32,391 nucleotides of DNA from Candidatus Azobacteroides sp. (lineage in GTDB: Bacteria; Bacteroidota; Bacteroidia; Bacteroidales; WRGA01). Of the stretch, positions 1 to 8,706 are shown in pieces (the stretch's first letter is position 1; each line of letters opens with the position of its first letter). The notes below the pieces were generated by a model. The model was not told where the DNA came from, made no database searches, and worked only from the letters and a program-made list of their open reading frames with translations. Location: positions 1 to 32,391 of the forward strand of contig JAJQEC010000107.1 of the NCBI GenBank assembly GCA_021201815.1. Reading direction: 5' to 3'. Position numbers and translations under genes: made by a program.

Positions 1-61
1 AGGCTTTTTACATATTTTAGACAAAGAATGATTCTCATGCAAACGTACGAGGGGGATATTA

Positions 62-77
62 CCTGCATTAATGCAGG
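62..77. repeat. Perfect 16-bp palindrome upstream of czcA
   Basis: The sequence CCTGCATTAATGCAGG is a perfect inverted repeat 58 bases before the pump start codon. No T-run follows it, so it does not look like an intrinsic terminator. It could be an operator, a short hairpin in an operon mRNA, or chance. The window begins too close to it to show the upstream gene. Confidence 0.5.
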
Positions 78-134
78 AAAAGAATATTTCCCGAACTTTT
101 CTTAATTTAAATTACGATTTTAATTGATACAAGT

Positions 135-3100
135 ATGTTGACAATTATACAAAAACGCTGGGTAATCGCTTGTTTATTCATCTTATTGTGTGTCTTCGGG
201 TATTATTCCTGGACGCAGTTATCCATTGAAGCTTATCCGGATATTGCCGATGTCACCTCACAGGTGGTGACACAAGTCCCCGGACTGGCTGCCGAGGAAG
301 TGGAACAGCAGATTACCATCCCGCTTGAGCGGGCGTTGAACGGCTTGCCCGGAATGCATGTGATGCGGAGCAAAAGCACATTCGGGCTTTCCATGATTAC
401 CATCGTTTTCGAAGACGGAATCGAAGATTACTGGAGCAGGCAGCGGGTACAGGAACGGATCAATGAAGTGGATTTGCCCTATGATGCTGTGGCAGAACTG
501 GATCCGCTTACATCCCCTACCGGAGAAATTTATCGTTACATTATAGAAAGTGACCGGCATTCCCTGAGGGAATTAACGGATTTGCAGTATTGGGAAATCA
601 TTCCCCGTATAAAAGAAGTACCGGGTGTGGCTGATGTGTCCAACTTCGGGGGTATTACTACCCAATACCAGGTGGAAATTGACCCGCAGAAGCTGGAGCA
701 GTATGATCTTTCCCTGGAAGATGTGATCGAAGCGATCGAAAATAACAATTCCAACGTCGGTGGCAGTATTCTTAACCGCGGAAGCCTGGGGTATGTAGTC
801 CGCGGTATCGGGCAGGTCACTGACCTGGAAGACCTGGGGAAAATTGTAGTAAGTTCGGAGAAAGGAGTTCCTGTATTCCTGAATGATATCGGGAAACTAA
901 AATACGGGAACCTGGAAAGGAAAGGCGTATTCGGTTATACGGATGATAAAAGGGAATATCCGGAAAGCATTGAAGGAATTGTCCTGCTTCTTAAGCATGA
1001 GAATCCGTCCCGTGTGCTGCAGGGGATTCAGGAGGCAGTGGATGAATTGAATAATGAAATCCTGCCGGAAGGGGCGCATATCCATACTTTCCTCGACCGG
1101 ACCGAACTGGTGGATACTACCCTGCATACGGTATCGTGGACCCTGCTCGAAGGGATGGCGCTTGTGATTGTGGTCCTTATCATTTTTCTCGGAAACTGGC
1201 GGGGTGCCGTACTGGTTGCATTGACCATTCCGATTTCTCTGCTGATTGCTTTTATCCTGATGCATCTGACCAATATTCCTGCTAACCTTTTATCGCTGGG
1301 TGCGATTGACTTCGGGATTATTGTTGACGGAGCAATTGTAATGATGGAAACCATTCTCAAAAAGCGGGAAGACCATCCGGAGGAATACCTGGAAGAAAAA
1401 TCCATTGCCCAACGAGTAAAAGAAGTGGCGAAACCGATCCTTTTTGCAACAATCATTATTATCACCGCTTATCTGCCACTCTTTGCTTTCGAACGGGTAG
1501 AAAGAAAATTATTTACTCCCATGGCATTTACGGTAAGTTATGCCCTGATCGGTGCCCTTTTAGTTGCCTTGTTCCTTATTCCCGGTATCGGGTACGCCTT
1601 ATACCGGAAACCCCGGAAAGTATATCATAACAAATGGCTGGAAAAGTTGACCATGAAATATTCTTCTGCTATTGGGAACGTATTACGGAAACCGAAGAAC
1701 ATAATCGGATCTGTCGTGGTAATATTTGTCATGGCCATCGGTCTGACTCTCTATGTGGGAAAAGACTTCCTGCCGGAATTGGACGAGGGTTCTATCTGGT
1801 TACAGGTAAACCTGCCTCCCGGCATTTCCATCGAACAGTCAAAGGCTTTTTCGGATACCTTGCGGGCACGTACCATGAAATACCCGGAAGTAACGTATAT
1901 TGCCGTGCAGGCCGGAAGAAATGACGATGGTACGGATCCTTTTACTCCTTCTCATTTTGAAGTTTCTGTCGGAATAAAACCTTATAAGGAATGGCCACGG
2001 GGAAAGAGGAAGGAAGACCTTATTAACGAACTGGAAGAGGAATATAAATCATTGCCGGGATTTAAAGTCGGATTCAGTCAGCCGATGATTGACGGGGTGA
2101 TGGATAAAATATCGGGAGCACACAGCGAATTGGTAGTAAAAGTATACGGGGATGATTTCAAGGAAACACGCCGTATCGCAGAAGAAGTATTAACTGTCCT
2201 GAGTACGGTAAAAGGAGCGGTAGACCTTGATATTGACCAGGAACCGCCACTGCCCCAGTTGCAGATTCACATGGACCGGGATGCGATCGCGAGATATGGG
2301 TTGAATGTGGCCGATGTAAGCAGCCTGATTGAAATCGCCATCGGAGGAAAAGCAATCTCCCAGATTTATCAGGGAAGCCGTGTGTATGATATTACCTGTA
2401 AATATAAAGAGGATGCGCGGGATACTCCCGAAAAGATTGCCGGATTAATGTTGACTTCTGCTACGGGTGCAAAAATACCGTTGTCACAGGTTGCCGACAT
2501 CAAACTCAGTACCGGGGAAAGTACCATTACACGGGAAATGAATAAGCGGCACCTCACCGTGAAACTGAACCTGCGTGGGCGTGACCTGAACTCTTTCCTG
2601 AAAGATGCACAGGCTGCTATTGAAAAACAGGTCACCTATGACCATCATCTGTATCATATCAAATGGGGCGGGCAGTTTGAAAACCAGCATCGTGCGTATG
2701 CCCGTCTGGCAATCATTATCCCGCTGGCGCTTATGCTTATGTTTATCCTTTTATACGGAGCTTTTGGGAAGTTCAGGCAGGCCGGGCTGGTATTGATTGT
2801 TGTTCCGCTGGCACTTTTCGGTGGTATGCTGGCTCTTAACGTACGGGGAATGACACTGAATGTATCTTCTGCAGTCGGTTTTATTGCTCTGTTCGGAGTG
2901 GCTATTCAGAACGGGGTGATTATGATCTCCCATATCAATACTTTACGAATGAAAGGGATGGAACTTCTCCCGGCTGTCAGAGACGGAGCACGCCATCGTT
3001 TCCGTCCTGTCCTGATGACTGCCACGGTAGCTATCCTCGGGTTATTGCCGGCCTCCCTTTCCACGGGAATCGGTTCGGATGTACAACGTCCTCTGGCTAC

Positions 3101-3224
3101 CGTGATTGTGTACGGCCTGATGTTCTCAACGATTGTTACATTATTTGCCTTGCCAGCTTTTTATTACATGATAGAGAAAAAAGCCGAAGGAAAGAAAAGT
3201 CCGCAGTTAACCGCTAAGGACTGA
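135..3224 (+). CDS. czcA: CzcA-type heavy-metal RND efflux pump (inner-membrane subunit)
   Basis: This is a proton-driven inner-membrane pump that exports metal cations through a tripartite complex with a periplasmic adaptor and an outer-membrane channel. The 1029 residues match the HME-RND family length. Visible landmarks are TM1 at about residues 8-27, the porter domain start (EAYPDIADVTSQVVT), a TM cluster around 335-480, and a second half with TM segments around 860-1015. In TM4 the motif DFGIIVDGAIVMME puts acidic residues at D392, D398 and E405. This DFGxxxDGxxxxxE pattern is typical of the CzcA branch for divalent cations rather than CusA, so Zn/Co/Cd/Ni is more likely than Cu/Ag (inference). 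An in-frame stop lies shortly upstream (103-120 region), which supports this ATG. The N-terminus is a few residues shorter than many relatives. The outer-membrane partner follows, and the CzcB adaptor is not seen in the window. Confidence 0.93.
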   Translation: MLTIIQKRWVIACLFILLCVFGYYSWTQLSIEAYPDIADVTSQVVTQVPGLAAEEVEQQITIPLERALNGLPGMHVMRSKSTFGLSMITIVFEDGIEDYWSRQRVQERINEVDLPYDAVAELDPLTSPTGEIYRYIIESDRHSLRELTDLQYWEIIPRIKEVPGVADVSNFGGITTQYQVEIDPQKLEQYDLSLEDVIEAIENNNSNVGGSILNRGSLGYVVRGIGQVTDLEDLGKIVVSSEKGVPVFLNDIGKLKYGNLERKGVFGYTDDKREYPESIEGIVLLLKHENPSRVLQGIQEAVDELNNEILPEGAHIHTFLDRTELVDTTLHTVSWTLLEGMALVIVVLIIFLGNWRGAVLVALTIPISLLIAFILMHLTNIPANLLSLGAIDFGIIVDGAIVMMETILKKREDHPEEYLEEKSIAQRVKEVAKPILFATIIIITAYLPLFAFERVERKLFTPMAFTVSYALIGALLVALFLIPGIGYALYRKPRKVYHNKWLEKLTMKYSSAIGNVLRKPKNIIGSVVVIFVMAIGLTLYVGKDFLPELDEGSIWLQVNLPPGISIEQSKAFSDTLRARTMKYPEVTYIAVQAGRNDDGTDPFTPSHFEVSVGIKPYKEWPRGKRKEDLINELEEEYKSLPGFKVGFSQPMIDGVMDKISGAHSELVVKVYGDDFKETRRIAEEVLTVLSTVKGAVDLDIDQEPPLPQLQIHMDRDAIARYGLNVADVSSLIEIAIGGKAISQIYQGSRVYDITCKYKEDARDTPEKIAGLMLTSATGAKIPLSQVADIKLSTGESTITREMNKRHLTVKLNLRGRDLNSFLKDAQAAIEKQVTYDHHLYHIKWGGQFENQHRAYARLAIIIPLALMLMFILLYGAFGKFRQAGLVLIVVPLALFGGMLALNVRGMTLNVSSAVGFIALFGVAIQNGVIMISHINTLRMKGMELLPAVRDGARHRFRPVLMTATVAILGLLPASLSTGIGSDVQRPLATVIVYGLMFSTIVTLFALPAFYYMIEKKAEGKKSPQLTAKD

Positions 3225-3302
3225 AAAGAAGGGGGTACCGATCCTACGGTATTTGTATGTGGAGAGTACCTTCGGGAAAGGACGGGAATGCCCTCTTCTT
3301 TT
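3224..3302 (+). ncRNA. Putative branched RNA structure between czcA and the TolC gene
   Basis: Starting at the last base of the czcA stop codon, 12 bases (3224-3235) pair with 3291-3302, with one G-U wobble. Inside this closing stem are two further perfect hairpins: TACCG/CGGTA at 3236-3240 and 3247-3251, and CCTT/AAGG at 3269-3272 and 3278-3281. The result is a three-way-junction-like fold. I do not recognise a known riboswitch. It could be an intra-operon attenuator, a processing or stability element that sets pump-to-channel ratio, or a decayed REP-like repeat. A short T-stretch ends the right arm, so partial termination is possible. Confidence 0.4.
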
Positions 3303-3368
3303 AAATAAATAACTCAGGGAAACCTGGAAGATATAATTCTTTTATTTACATAAAAAAGAAAGGTTGGA

Positions 3369-4616
3369 ATGAAAAATATACATTTAAATAAATGGGGATG
3401 GGGGATATTGTTTTTTGGTATCACCCTTTTCCTTCGTGCTCAGCATACACCGGAAGAGGTTTCCGGTCCGTTGTCCTTTGATGCTTATCTCCTGTCTGTA
3501 GAACGATACAATGCCAATTACCTGGCGGAGAAATATAATGTCAGGATAGCGGAAGAAGAAACGGAAGCGCAAAAAGTAATTCCCGATCCGGAACTGACTT
3601 TCGAAGGGGGAGAAGACTGTTTTAACCTGGAACTGGGTTTTACGGTTGAAACAGGAAATAAAAGAGGTTCACGCATTCGGCTTGCTAAAGGCATTGCCGA
3701 TATGGAAGCGCTGGCACTGGAAATATTTTTTCAGGAGCTGAGGGCAGAAGCATCGGAAGCTTTCCTGAATGCGCTTTTGCAAAAGCAGTTACTGGAAGTA
3801 AAGAAATCTTCTTACCAGTATATGCTTCAACTTAGCCAGTCCGACAGCATCCGTTTCCGGTTAGGGGAAATACCCGAGAATGAAGCCTTACAGTCGAAAC
3901 TGGAGGCAGCCACCTTATTAAACGAACTTTTTGAACAGGAGGGAGAATATTATTCTGCTCTTTCTCTGCTGAATATGTACATGGGCAAAGCACCGGCCAC
4001 ACCTGTAGAACTGGTCGAGGCATGGAAGGAATTTGACCGGGATTATACATTGACAGACCTTATCTCTGCCGGTCTGGCTTACCGTACGGATCTTATGCTG
4101 GCGGATAAAAGTGTACAGGTGGCAACTGATTATTTACGGAACATAAAGGCGGAACGGAAAATGGATCTCGATCTTTCTATCGGTTATGAAAGGGATTGGA
4201 AAGGTTTTCTGCCGCAACGCGATATGATAACCGCCGGAGTAACCATTCCCCTGAAATTTTCTAATACCAACAAAGGGGAAATCCGGGCTGCAAAATATCA
4301 GATCGAACAAACCCGTCATAAAAGACGGGATACCGAATTGCAGATCGAACTGGAAATTACGCAGGCGTATTATGAATTCCAGGTAGCAAAGAGACAGGTA
4401 AAACAGTATGATTCCGGAATGTTGGAAGACTCCAGGCGGGTACTGGAAGGAATTGTATACAGTTATACCCGTGGAGAAACCGGTATTCTGGAAGTGCTGA
4501 TTGCCCGCAGAACATACAACGAGGTACAGGAGGAATATCTTAATACATTGAAGGGATATGCTTCTGCTCTGGTAAATCTGGAAAAAGCCTGCGGGATATG
4601 GGATCTCTCTTTTTAG
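3369..4616 (+). CDS. TolC/CzcC-family outer-membrane efflux protein
   Basis: This is the outer-membrane channel partner expected for the RND pump encoded just upstream. The 415 residues begin with a signal peptide (MKNIHLNKWG... with likely cleavage after LRA, about residue 24). The mature part contains long amphipathic helical stretches rich in E, A, Q and L in two similar halves. This is the usual pattern of the OEP (outer-membrane efflux protein) family, and the length is normal for CzcC-like members. The motif VIPDPELTFEGG near residue 70 is characteristic of CzcC-like proteins. It is separated from czcA by 144 bases containing a branched inverted-repeat structure, so co-transcription is likely but may be modulated. 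Substrate is inferred from the neighbour only. Confidence 0.9.
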   Translation: MKNIHLNKWGWGILFFGITLFLRAQHTPEEVSGPLSFDAYLLSVERYNANYLAEKYNVRIAEEETEAQKVIPDPELTFEGGEDCFNLELGFTVETGNKRGSRIRLAKGIADMEALALEIFFQELRAEASEAFLNALLQKQLLEVKKSSYQYMLQLSQSDSIRFRLGEIPENEALQSKLEAATLLNELFEQEGEYYSALSLLNMYMGKAPATPVELVEAWKEFDRDYTLTDLISAGLAYRTDLMLADKSVQVATDYLRNIKAERKMDLDLSIGYERDWKGFLPQRDMITAGVTIPLKFSNTNKGEIRAAKYQIEQTRHKRRDTELQIELEITQAYYEFQVAKRQVKQYDSGMLEDSRRVLEGIVYSYTRGETGILEVLIARRTYNEVQEEYLNTLKGYASALVNLEKACGIWDLSF

Positions 4617-4643
4617 CATAAGGCATATTCCGGAAATTCTGTG

Positions 4644-4651
4644 TATATTTG
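4644..4651 (+). promoter_or_regulatory. Candidate -7 promoter element (TATATTTG)
   Basis: TATATTTG matches the Bacteroidota -7 consensus TAnnTTTG and lies 128 bases upstream of the 202-residue gene. No convincing -33 TTTG is seen at the usual spacing, so the call is tentative. If real, it would let the unknown gene and the two-component genes be transcribed separately from the pump. Confidence 0.35.
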
Positions 4652-4663
4652 TCTTGGAAAGAA

Positions 4664-4688
4664 AAGGATGCCTGCATAAGGCCTCCTT
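4664..4688 (+). terminator. Hairpin downstream of the TolC gene
   Basis: AAGGA-t-GCCT pairs with AGGC-c-TCCTT around the loop GCATA. It lies 48 bases after the TolC stop. The T-run after it is poor (a C/T-rich stretch), so it is either a weak terminator of the efflux operon or a 5'-leader hairpin of the downstream gene if the element at 4644 is its promoter. Confidence 0.4.
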
Positions 4689-4778
4689 CCTTTCGTTTAT
4701 AAATATACCGGAATAAAAGGCGAGGAAACACTATTCTCCTTCCCTTTTAATTCTCTTTTTATTTTAAACTTTTATCTT

Positions 4779-5387
4779 ATGCCTCACAACATATCCGACT
4801 TTTTATTTTCTCATGTCATTGGAAAAACGCTGGAAACCGATGAGATTGTTTATTCGCTTGAAGAAGGGAAACTGGAGGGTGCATATAGTGACCGGATGTT
4901 ATTTTCCGATTTTCTGAGTTCCGGATCCGGCATTCAGTTTAATATGACAACCATTACCAGAGAAAAGATTTATGTGCTTGATAAGAATGGGAGCAGGGGG
5001 GAAGTGCGGAAAGATTTTACCGGCACCAGTGTCTTTCATTACGAACTGGCTTTCCGGAAAAGTACGGAGCAATTCTCCGGGTACATGCGTTGTCTTTCTT
5101 CTTCAGTGCTGGAGCATACCATGGAGGCGGTAGTATATGGTGTGTATGATGTGAAAATAAAAAACGGAGAATTGTCTTGGAAAGAACAACAGTTATTGTA
5201 CCGGGATATGCCGGCACCGGATGGGAAATTCCGCCCGGTGGCTTTTGATGCGCATATCCGGTTTTTCCTGGAAGAAGAGAAACTTCGTTTTGAATATATT
5301 CCTTTTTATTATGATGTGGAAATTCCTTCCATGAAGAAAATTCCCTCTAAAGATCATTATCCGGCGTTTATGTCAAAAGAAAAATAA
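4779..5387 (+). CDS. Unrecognised 202-residue soluble protein upstream of a two-component system
   Basis: I do not recognise a family. The protein has no signal peptide or membrane segment. It is rich in aromatic residues and in alternating hydrophobic stretches, which suggests a beta-rich cytoplasmic fold, perhaps a lipocalin-like or calycin barrel (speculative). The start ATG follows a 162-base gap after the TolC gene. The gap holds a candidate promoter and a hairpin. The response regulator starts 26 bases after its stop, so it is probably co-transcribed with the regulator and kinase. Codon use looks like its neighbours. Its position between a metal pump and a two-component system makes a role in metal handling or signalling conceivable, but nothing in the sequence proves it. 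Confidence 0.75.
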   Translation: MPHNISDFLFSHVIGKTLETDEIVYSLEEGKLEGAYSDRMLFSDFLSSGSGIQFNMTTITREKIYVLDKNGSRGEVRKDFTGTSVFHYELAFRKSTEQFSGYMRCLSSSVLEHTMEAVVYGVYDVKIKNGELSWKEQQLLYRDMPAPDGKFRPVAFDAHIRFFLEEEKLRFEYIPFYYDVEIPSMKKIPSKDHYPAFMSKEK

Positions 5388-5413
5388 TAACGATTCAAAA
5401 GTGTCAAAGGCAG

Positions 5414-6103
5414 ATGGAAAAGATCCTGGTCATAGAAGATGAAACAAGAATCGCGGAGCTCATCCGGAAAGGATTAGCAGAATTCGGATATGAAGTTACC
5501 GTTGCTTTTGACGGGGAAATGGGGAAGCGGCTGATTCATAACCGGGAGTTTGATCTTATTATTACGGATGTGATCTTACCTCATATCAATGGGTTTGAAT
5601 TGTGTAAGCTGATTCGCCAGCACAATCCCCGGATTCCGGTGATTATGCTTACTGCACTGGGTACGACAGATGATAAGCTGGATGGGTTTGATGCCGGTGC
5701 GGACGACTATATGGTAAAGCCTTTTGACCTGAGGGAATTAAATGCCCGGGTGGCGGTTCTGCTGAAAAGAAAAGGAAAAGAAACAACCTCTGCTGCCGGA
5801 CAGGAACTTATCTATGAAGACCTGCGGATGGATCTGAACACAAAAACAGTGTTCCGGGAAGCGCAGGAGATAAAGCTGACTCCGAAGGAATTCAATTTGC
5901 TCAAATATCTGGTGGAAAATGCCGGAAAGGTGGTTACCCGTACGGAAATTGCCGAGAAGGTATGGGATACTCATTTCGATACCGGGACTAACTTTATCGA
6001 TGTCTACATCAATTATTTACGGAAGAAGATCGATAAGGATTTCTCCCGGAAATTAATTCATACACGGCCGGGCATGGGCTTTATTCTTAAAATGGAAAAA
6101 TGA
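5414..6103 (+). CDS. OmpR/PhoB-family response regulator (CusR/CzcR-like)
   Basis: This is a DNA-binding transcriptional regulator activated by phosphorylation from the kinase encoded next to it. The 229 residues have a receiver domain (1 to about 117) with acidic residues E8 and D9, phospho-acceptor D52 in ITDVILP, switch residue T80 and K102 in VKPFD. A winged-helix trans_reg_C domain follows, with the typical LTPKEFNLLKYLVENAG and FIDVYINYLRKKID segments. The stop codon overlaps the kinase start in an ATGA junction at 6100-6103. The neighbouring metal pump suggests it controls that operon, as CzcRS and CusRS do, but this is inferred from position. Confidence 0.94.
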   Translation: MEKILVIEDETRIAELIRKGLAEFGYEVTVAFDGEMGKRLIHNREFDLIITDVILPHINGFELCKLIRQHNPRIPVIMLTALGTTDDKLDGFDAGADDYMVKPFDLRELNARVAVLLKRKGKETTSAAGQELIYEDLRMDLNTKTVFREAQEIKLTPKEFNLLKYLVENAGKVVTRTEIAEKVWDTHFDTGTNFIDVYINYLRKKIDKDFSRKLIHTRPGMGFILKMEK

Positions 6104-7467
6104 AAATCCGCTCAAAAATAGCATTGAGATATACGTCTGTAACAGCCTTATTATTATTGATTTTTGCAGTTATGGTGTACTGGGTGTCGGCACACGACCG
6201 GGAAAAGGAATTCTTTGAGGATCTGAAAAAAGAAGGCATTTCCAAGGCAAACCTGTTTTTCGAAGCAAAAGCAAGTCCGGAAATCATGCATTCCATTTAT
6301 AAAAACAATATTAAGTACATCAATGAAGTAGAAGTGGCTATTTATGATGTGAAATTTAATCTGCTTTATCATGATGCCAATGATATCGATATTGTAAAAG
6401 AAACGCCGGAATTATTATCTCTTATTCTCCGGACAGGAAATATGGTTGACTTTTATGTCGGGGAGTATCAGGCAGTCGGCTTTGTATTTCTACATGATGA
6501 GGAAACTTTCCTGGTGACGGCCGCAGCGTATGACGGGTATGGTTTTGCCAAGCTCCGGATGCTGGCCCTTAATCTTGTGATCTTATATGTAACTTCTATT
6601 TTATTCCTGTTCTTTATCGGATATCTGCTGGCAAAAAGAGCACTTTCTCCGGTTGCGGAAATAACGGATGAAATGGAACATATTACCGACAAAAATCTTC
6701 ATCTACGCCTTTCTGTTGCAAACCAGAAGGATGAAATCGGGGAGCTGGCGGAAGCATTTAACGAAACCCTGGATATTATTGAAAATTCTTTTCAGGCACA
6801 GAAAATGTTTGTCAGTAATGTCTCTCATGAGTTGCGTACGCCTCTGGCTACACTGATGGGTGAAATAGGGCTGGCTTTACTGAAAGACCGTACGGCAGAA
6901 GAATACAGGGAGGTATTAAATAATGCCTTACTGGATGTAAGCCGACTGAACAAACTGGTAACAGGCCTGCTGGATCTGGCGAAAGCCGATTACGACCAGC
7001 ACCATATTTCTATGACCGATCTTCGGGTGGATGAAGTACTGCTGGATGCAAGGGAACTGGTGCTCAGGGGGAATAAGGAATATACCATTCTTCTGGATTT
7101 TAATACCGAACTGGCGGAGGATGCGGAGATTACATTGCGGGGAAATGAGTATCTTCTCAAAACAGCATTCGTCAACCTGATGGAAAACAATTGCAAGTTT
7201 TCCTCTGACAAAACTTCCAGGGTACATATTGCTTTTCAGGATCATTCTATCAGGCTGGAATTTTCGGATGCCGGTATTGGTATCCCACCGGAAGATATGC
7301 CTCATTTATTCGAACCTTTTTACCGGGGAAAAAATAAAAGCTTTGTTCAGGGCAACGGAATTGGTCTGGCGCTTGTGAAAAAAGTAGTTACACTCCATCA
7401 TGGCACGATGGAAGTTTACTCTGTCGTGAATGTAGGAACAACGATCACACTTAGTTTTGTAAAATAA
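6100..7467 (+). CDS. Membrane sensor histidine kinase (CusS/CzcS-like)
   Basis: This is the sensor kinase paired with the overlapping OmpR-type regulator. It has 455 residues: TM1 at about 12-29, a periplasmic sensor region of about 130 residues, TM2 at about 158-178 (LALNLVILYVTSILFLFFIGYLL), then HAMP, HisKA and HATPase_c domains. The phosphorylated histidine is H243 in VSHELRTPLA. The ATP-binding N-box is NLMENNCKF (N363). The G-boxes are DAGIGIPPED and GNGIGLALVKK. The periplasmic part has no obvious Cys or His cluster, so the stimulus cannot be read from sequence; metal sensing is inferred from the adjacent efflux genes. The start is fixed by the 4-bp ATGA overlap with the regulator. Confidence 0.94.
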   Translation: MKIRSKIALRYTSVTALLLLIFAVMVYWVSAHDREKEFFEDLKKEGISKANLFFEAKASPEIMHSIYKNNIKYINEVEVAIYDVKFNLLYHDANDIDIVKETPELLSLILRTGNMVDFYVGEYQAVGFVFLHDEETFLVTAAAYDGYGFAKLRMLALNLVILYVTSILFLFFIGYLLAKRALSPVAEITDEMEHITDKNLHLRLSVANQKDEIGELAEAFNETLDIIENSFQAQKMFVSNVSHELRTPLATLMGEIGLALLKDRTAEEYREVLNNALLDVSRLNKLVTGLLDLAKADYDQHHISMTDLRVDEVLLDARELVLRGNKEYTILLDFNTELAEDAEITLRGNEYLLKTAFVNLMENNCKFSSDKTSRVHIAFQDHSIRLEFSDAGIGIPPEDMPHLFEPFYRGKNKSFVQGNGIGLALVKKVVTLHHGTMEVYSVVNVGTTITLSFVK

Positions 7468-7523
7468 AAGGTAAAAAGTATAAGACAAAAGATTCGGGTT
7501 TTTATCTTATATCTTTTACTTTT
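7466..7523. terminator. Long imperfect inverted repeat between convergent genes
   Basis: An AAAAGGTAAAA...TATAAGA arm (7468-7490) pairs with the T-rich arm 7499-7522 around a short loop (GATTCGGG). There are two mismatches and a few wobbles. A-rich and T-rich ends on both strands fit a bidirectional terminator shared by the kinase operon and the converging DKNYY gene. The repeat reaches into both stop codons. Confidence 0.7.
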
Positions 7524-8706
7524 ATTCCTTTTCCACGGGAACCCATTTATCTTTCTTTTTTGTCCAACGGTAATTTTTATCTTCTACCTGTATCTTTCCC
7601 TTTTCAGCTTCGATGGCAGTAAAAGTTTCGGGATCTGCGTCCGGGAATATCTGATTATAGTAATATACATGGTTTTTGTCACTGGAAAAACCACTTTCCA
7701 TCACCTGAAAGGTAGATATATCCGCTCCTTCAATCACATGTCCCTTCCAGTAAATATTTTCGCTATCCGCACCATACCTCTTATTCTTGTCTAAATAACG
7801 GAACGTACTGAAATCAATCATTTTCTCTCTTTCCTGTAAGTCCCAGAATAATCGGTTATCTACTTTGAAAATAATGGGGTTTATAGTATCCAGCACAACC
7901 AGCGTGTTTATATTTTTTACGGAAATAGTGGTGACAGGCATCTTTTCGAAGTTATAAATTCTATCCTTGTCGTAAAAAATGTTTTTTGCCAGTTGTTTCA
8001 CCTCTCCGTTGTACCGGTAACTTTTCTGGTTCCCATATTGTACCTTTCCCCGAAAATAATAAATTGAATCTTTGTCTATTCCTGTGTCTTCAGATAAAAG
8101 GCGGAATGTCTCTACATCGGCATTTGTCCTTTCATCCATATAAAAGTACGCATTCTTATCTTTCGAAAAATTACGGTTGACACGGGTATAGGTTTCCGGA
8201 TCTGCTTTATCTACTATTTTCAGAATTCCTTTTTCTTTATCTTCAAACAGGCTCAGAAAGACATGGTCTTTGTCTCTCGCTTTCGAATCGGTTATACGAA
8301 AAGAAGCAGGATCTGCATTGTTTATTCTTTTTCCGGCAAAATAAACATGGTTTTTATCTGTTGCATAGGAATGATTTTCAGGATTTAATTCAAAAGTCAC
8401 GGGGTCTGCATCCATCTTATAGGTGCTGTAAAATACATTGTTTTTGTCCTTTCCATAAAGCTTATGAATAACCGTAAAGGTTTCCGGATCCGCCTCTTCT
8501 ATTATTTCGCGGTGCCATCCTAAGGGGATTCCGAAGCTTTTTTGTTTATATTTATATACAATGTGTTTTTTTCCGAGCGTATAGTAATAATAGCCGGACT
8601 TGTCTTTGTCTACCGGTTTCTCATATTTGTGCGGGTCAAAAGAACAAGCCGGAAATAAACAGAAAACGGCCAGGAAAACAAAGAGCAAATCTATTTTTTT
8701 CATCAT
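7522..8706 (-). CDS. DKNYY-family lipoprotein
   Basis: This is a predicted envelope lipoprotein of unknown function. The 394 residues start with a lipoprotein signal (MMKKIDLLFVFLAVFCLFPAC) and the lipidated cysteine is expected at C21. The mature part is made of tandem units of about 25-45 residues carrying DKNHVYY- or DKDHVF-like motifs alternating with ADPETF or ADPASF. This is the signature of the DKNYY family (PF13644), common in Bacteroidota and other Gram-negatives. A possible -7 element TATCTTTA lies on the minus strand at 8741-8748. It converges on the kinase gene and shares its terminator. Family assignment is firm; cellular role is not known. Confidence 0.88.
   Translation of the reverse strand: MMKKIDLLFVFLAVFCLFPACSFDPHKYEKPVDKDKSGYYYYTLGKKHIVYKYKQKSFGIPLGWHREIIEEADPETFTVIHKLYGKDKNNVFYSTYKMDADPVTFELNPENHSYATDKNHVYFAGKRINNADPASFRITDSKARDKDHVFLSLFEDKEKGILKIVDKADPETYTRVNRNFSKDKNAYFYMDERTNADVETFRLLSEDTGIDKDSIYYFRGKVQYGNQKSYRYNGEVKQLAKNIFYDKDRIYNFEKMPVTTISVKNINTLVVLDTINPIIFKVDNRLFWDLQEREKMIDFSTFRYLDKNKRYGADSENIYWKGHVIEGADISTFQVMESGFSSDKNHVYYYNQIFPDADPETFTAIEAEKGKIQVEDKNYRWTKKKDKWVPVEKE

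Noticed and set aside
1..105. Open frame from the window edge ending in TAA at 103-105 (possible tail of an upstream gene such as czcB)
   Set aside because: Only 34 codons are visible, without any adaptor-family motif. A second frame also ends in a stop at 29-31, so the true end of the upstream gene cannot be decided.
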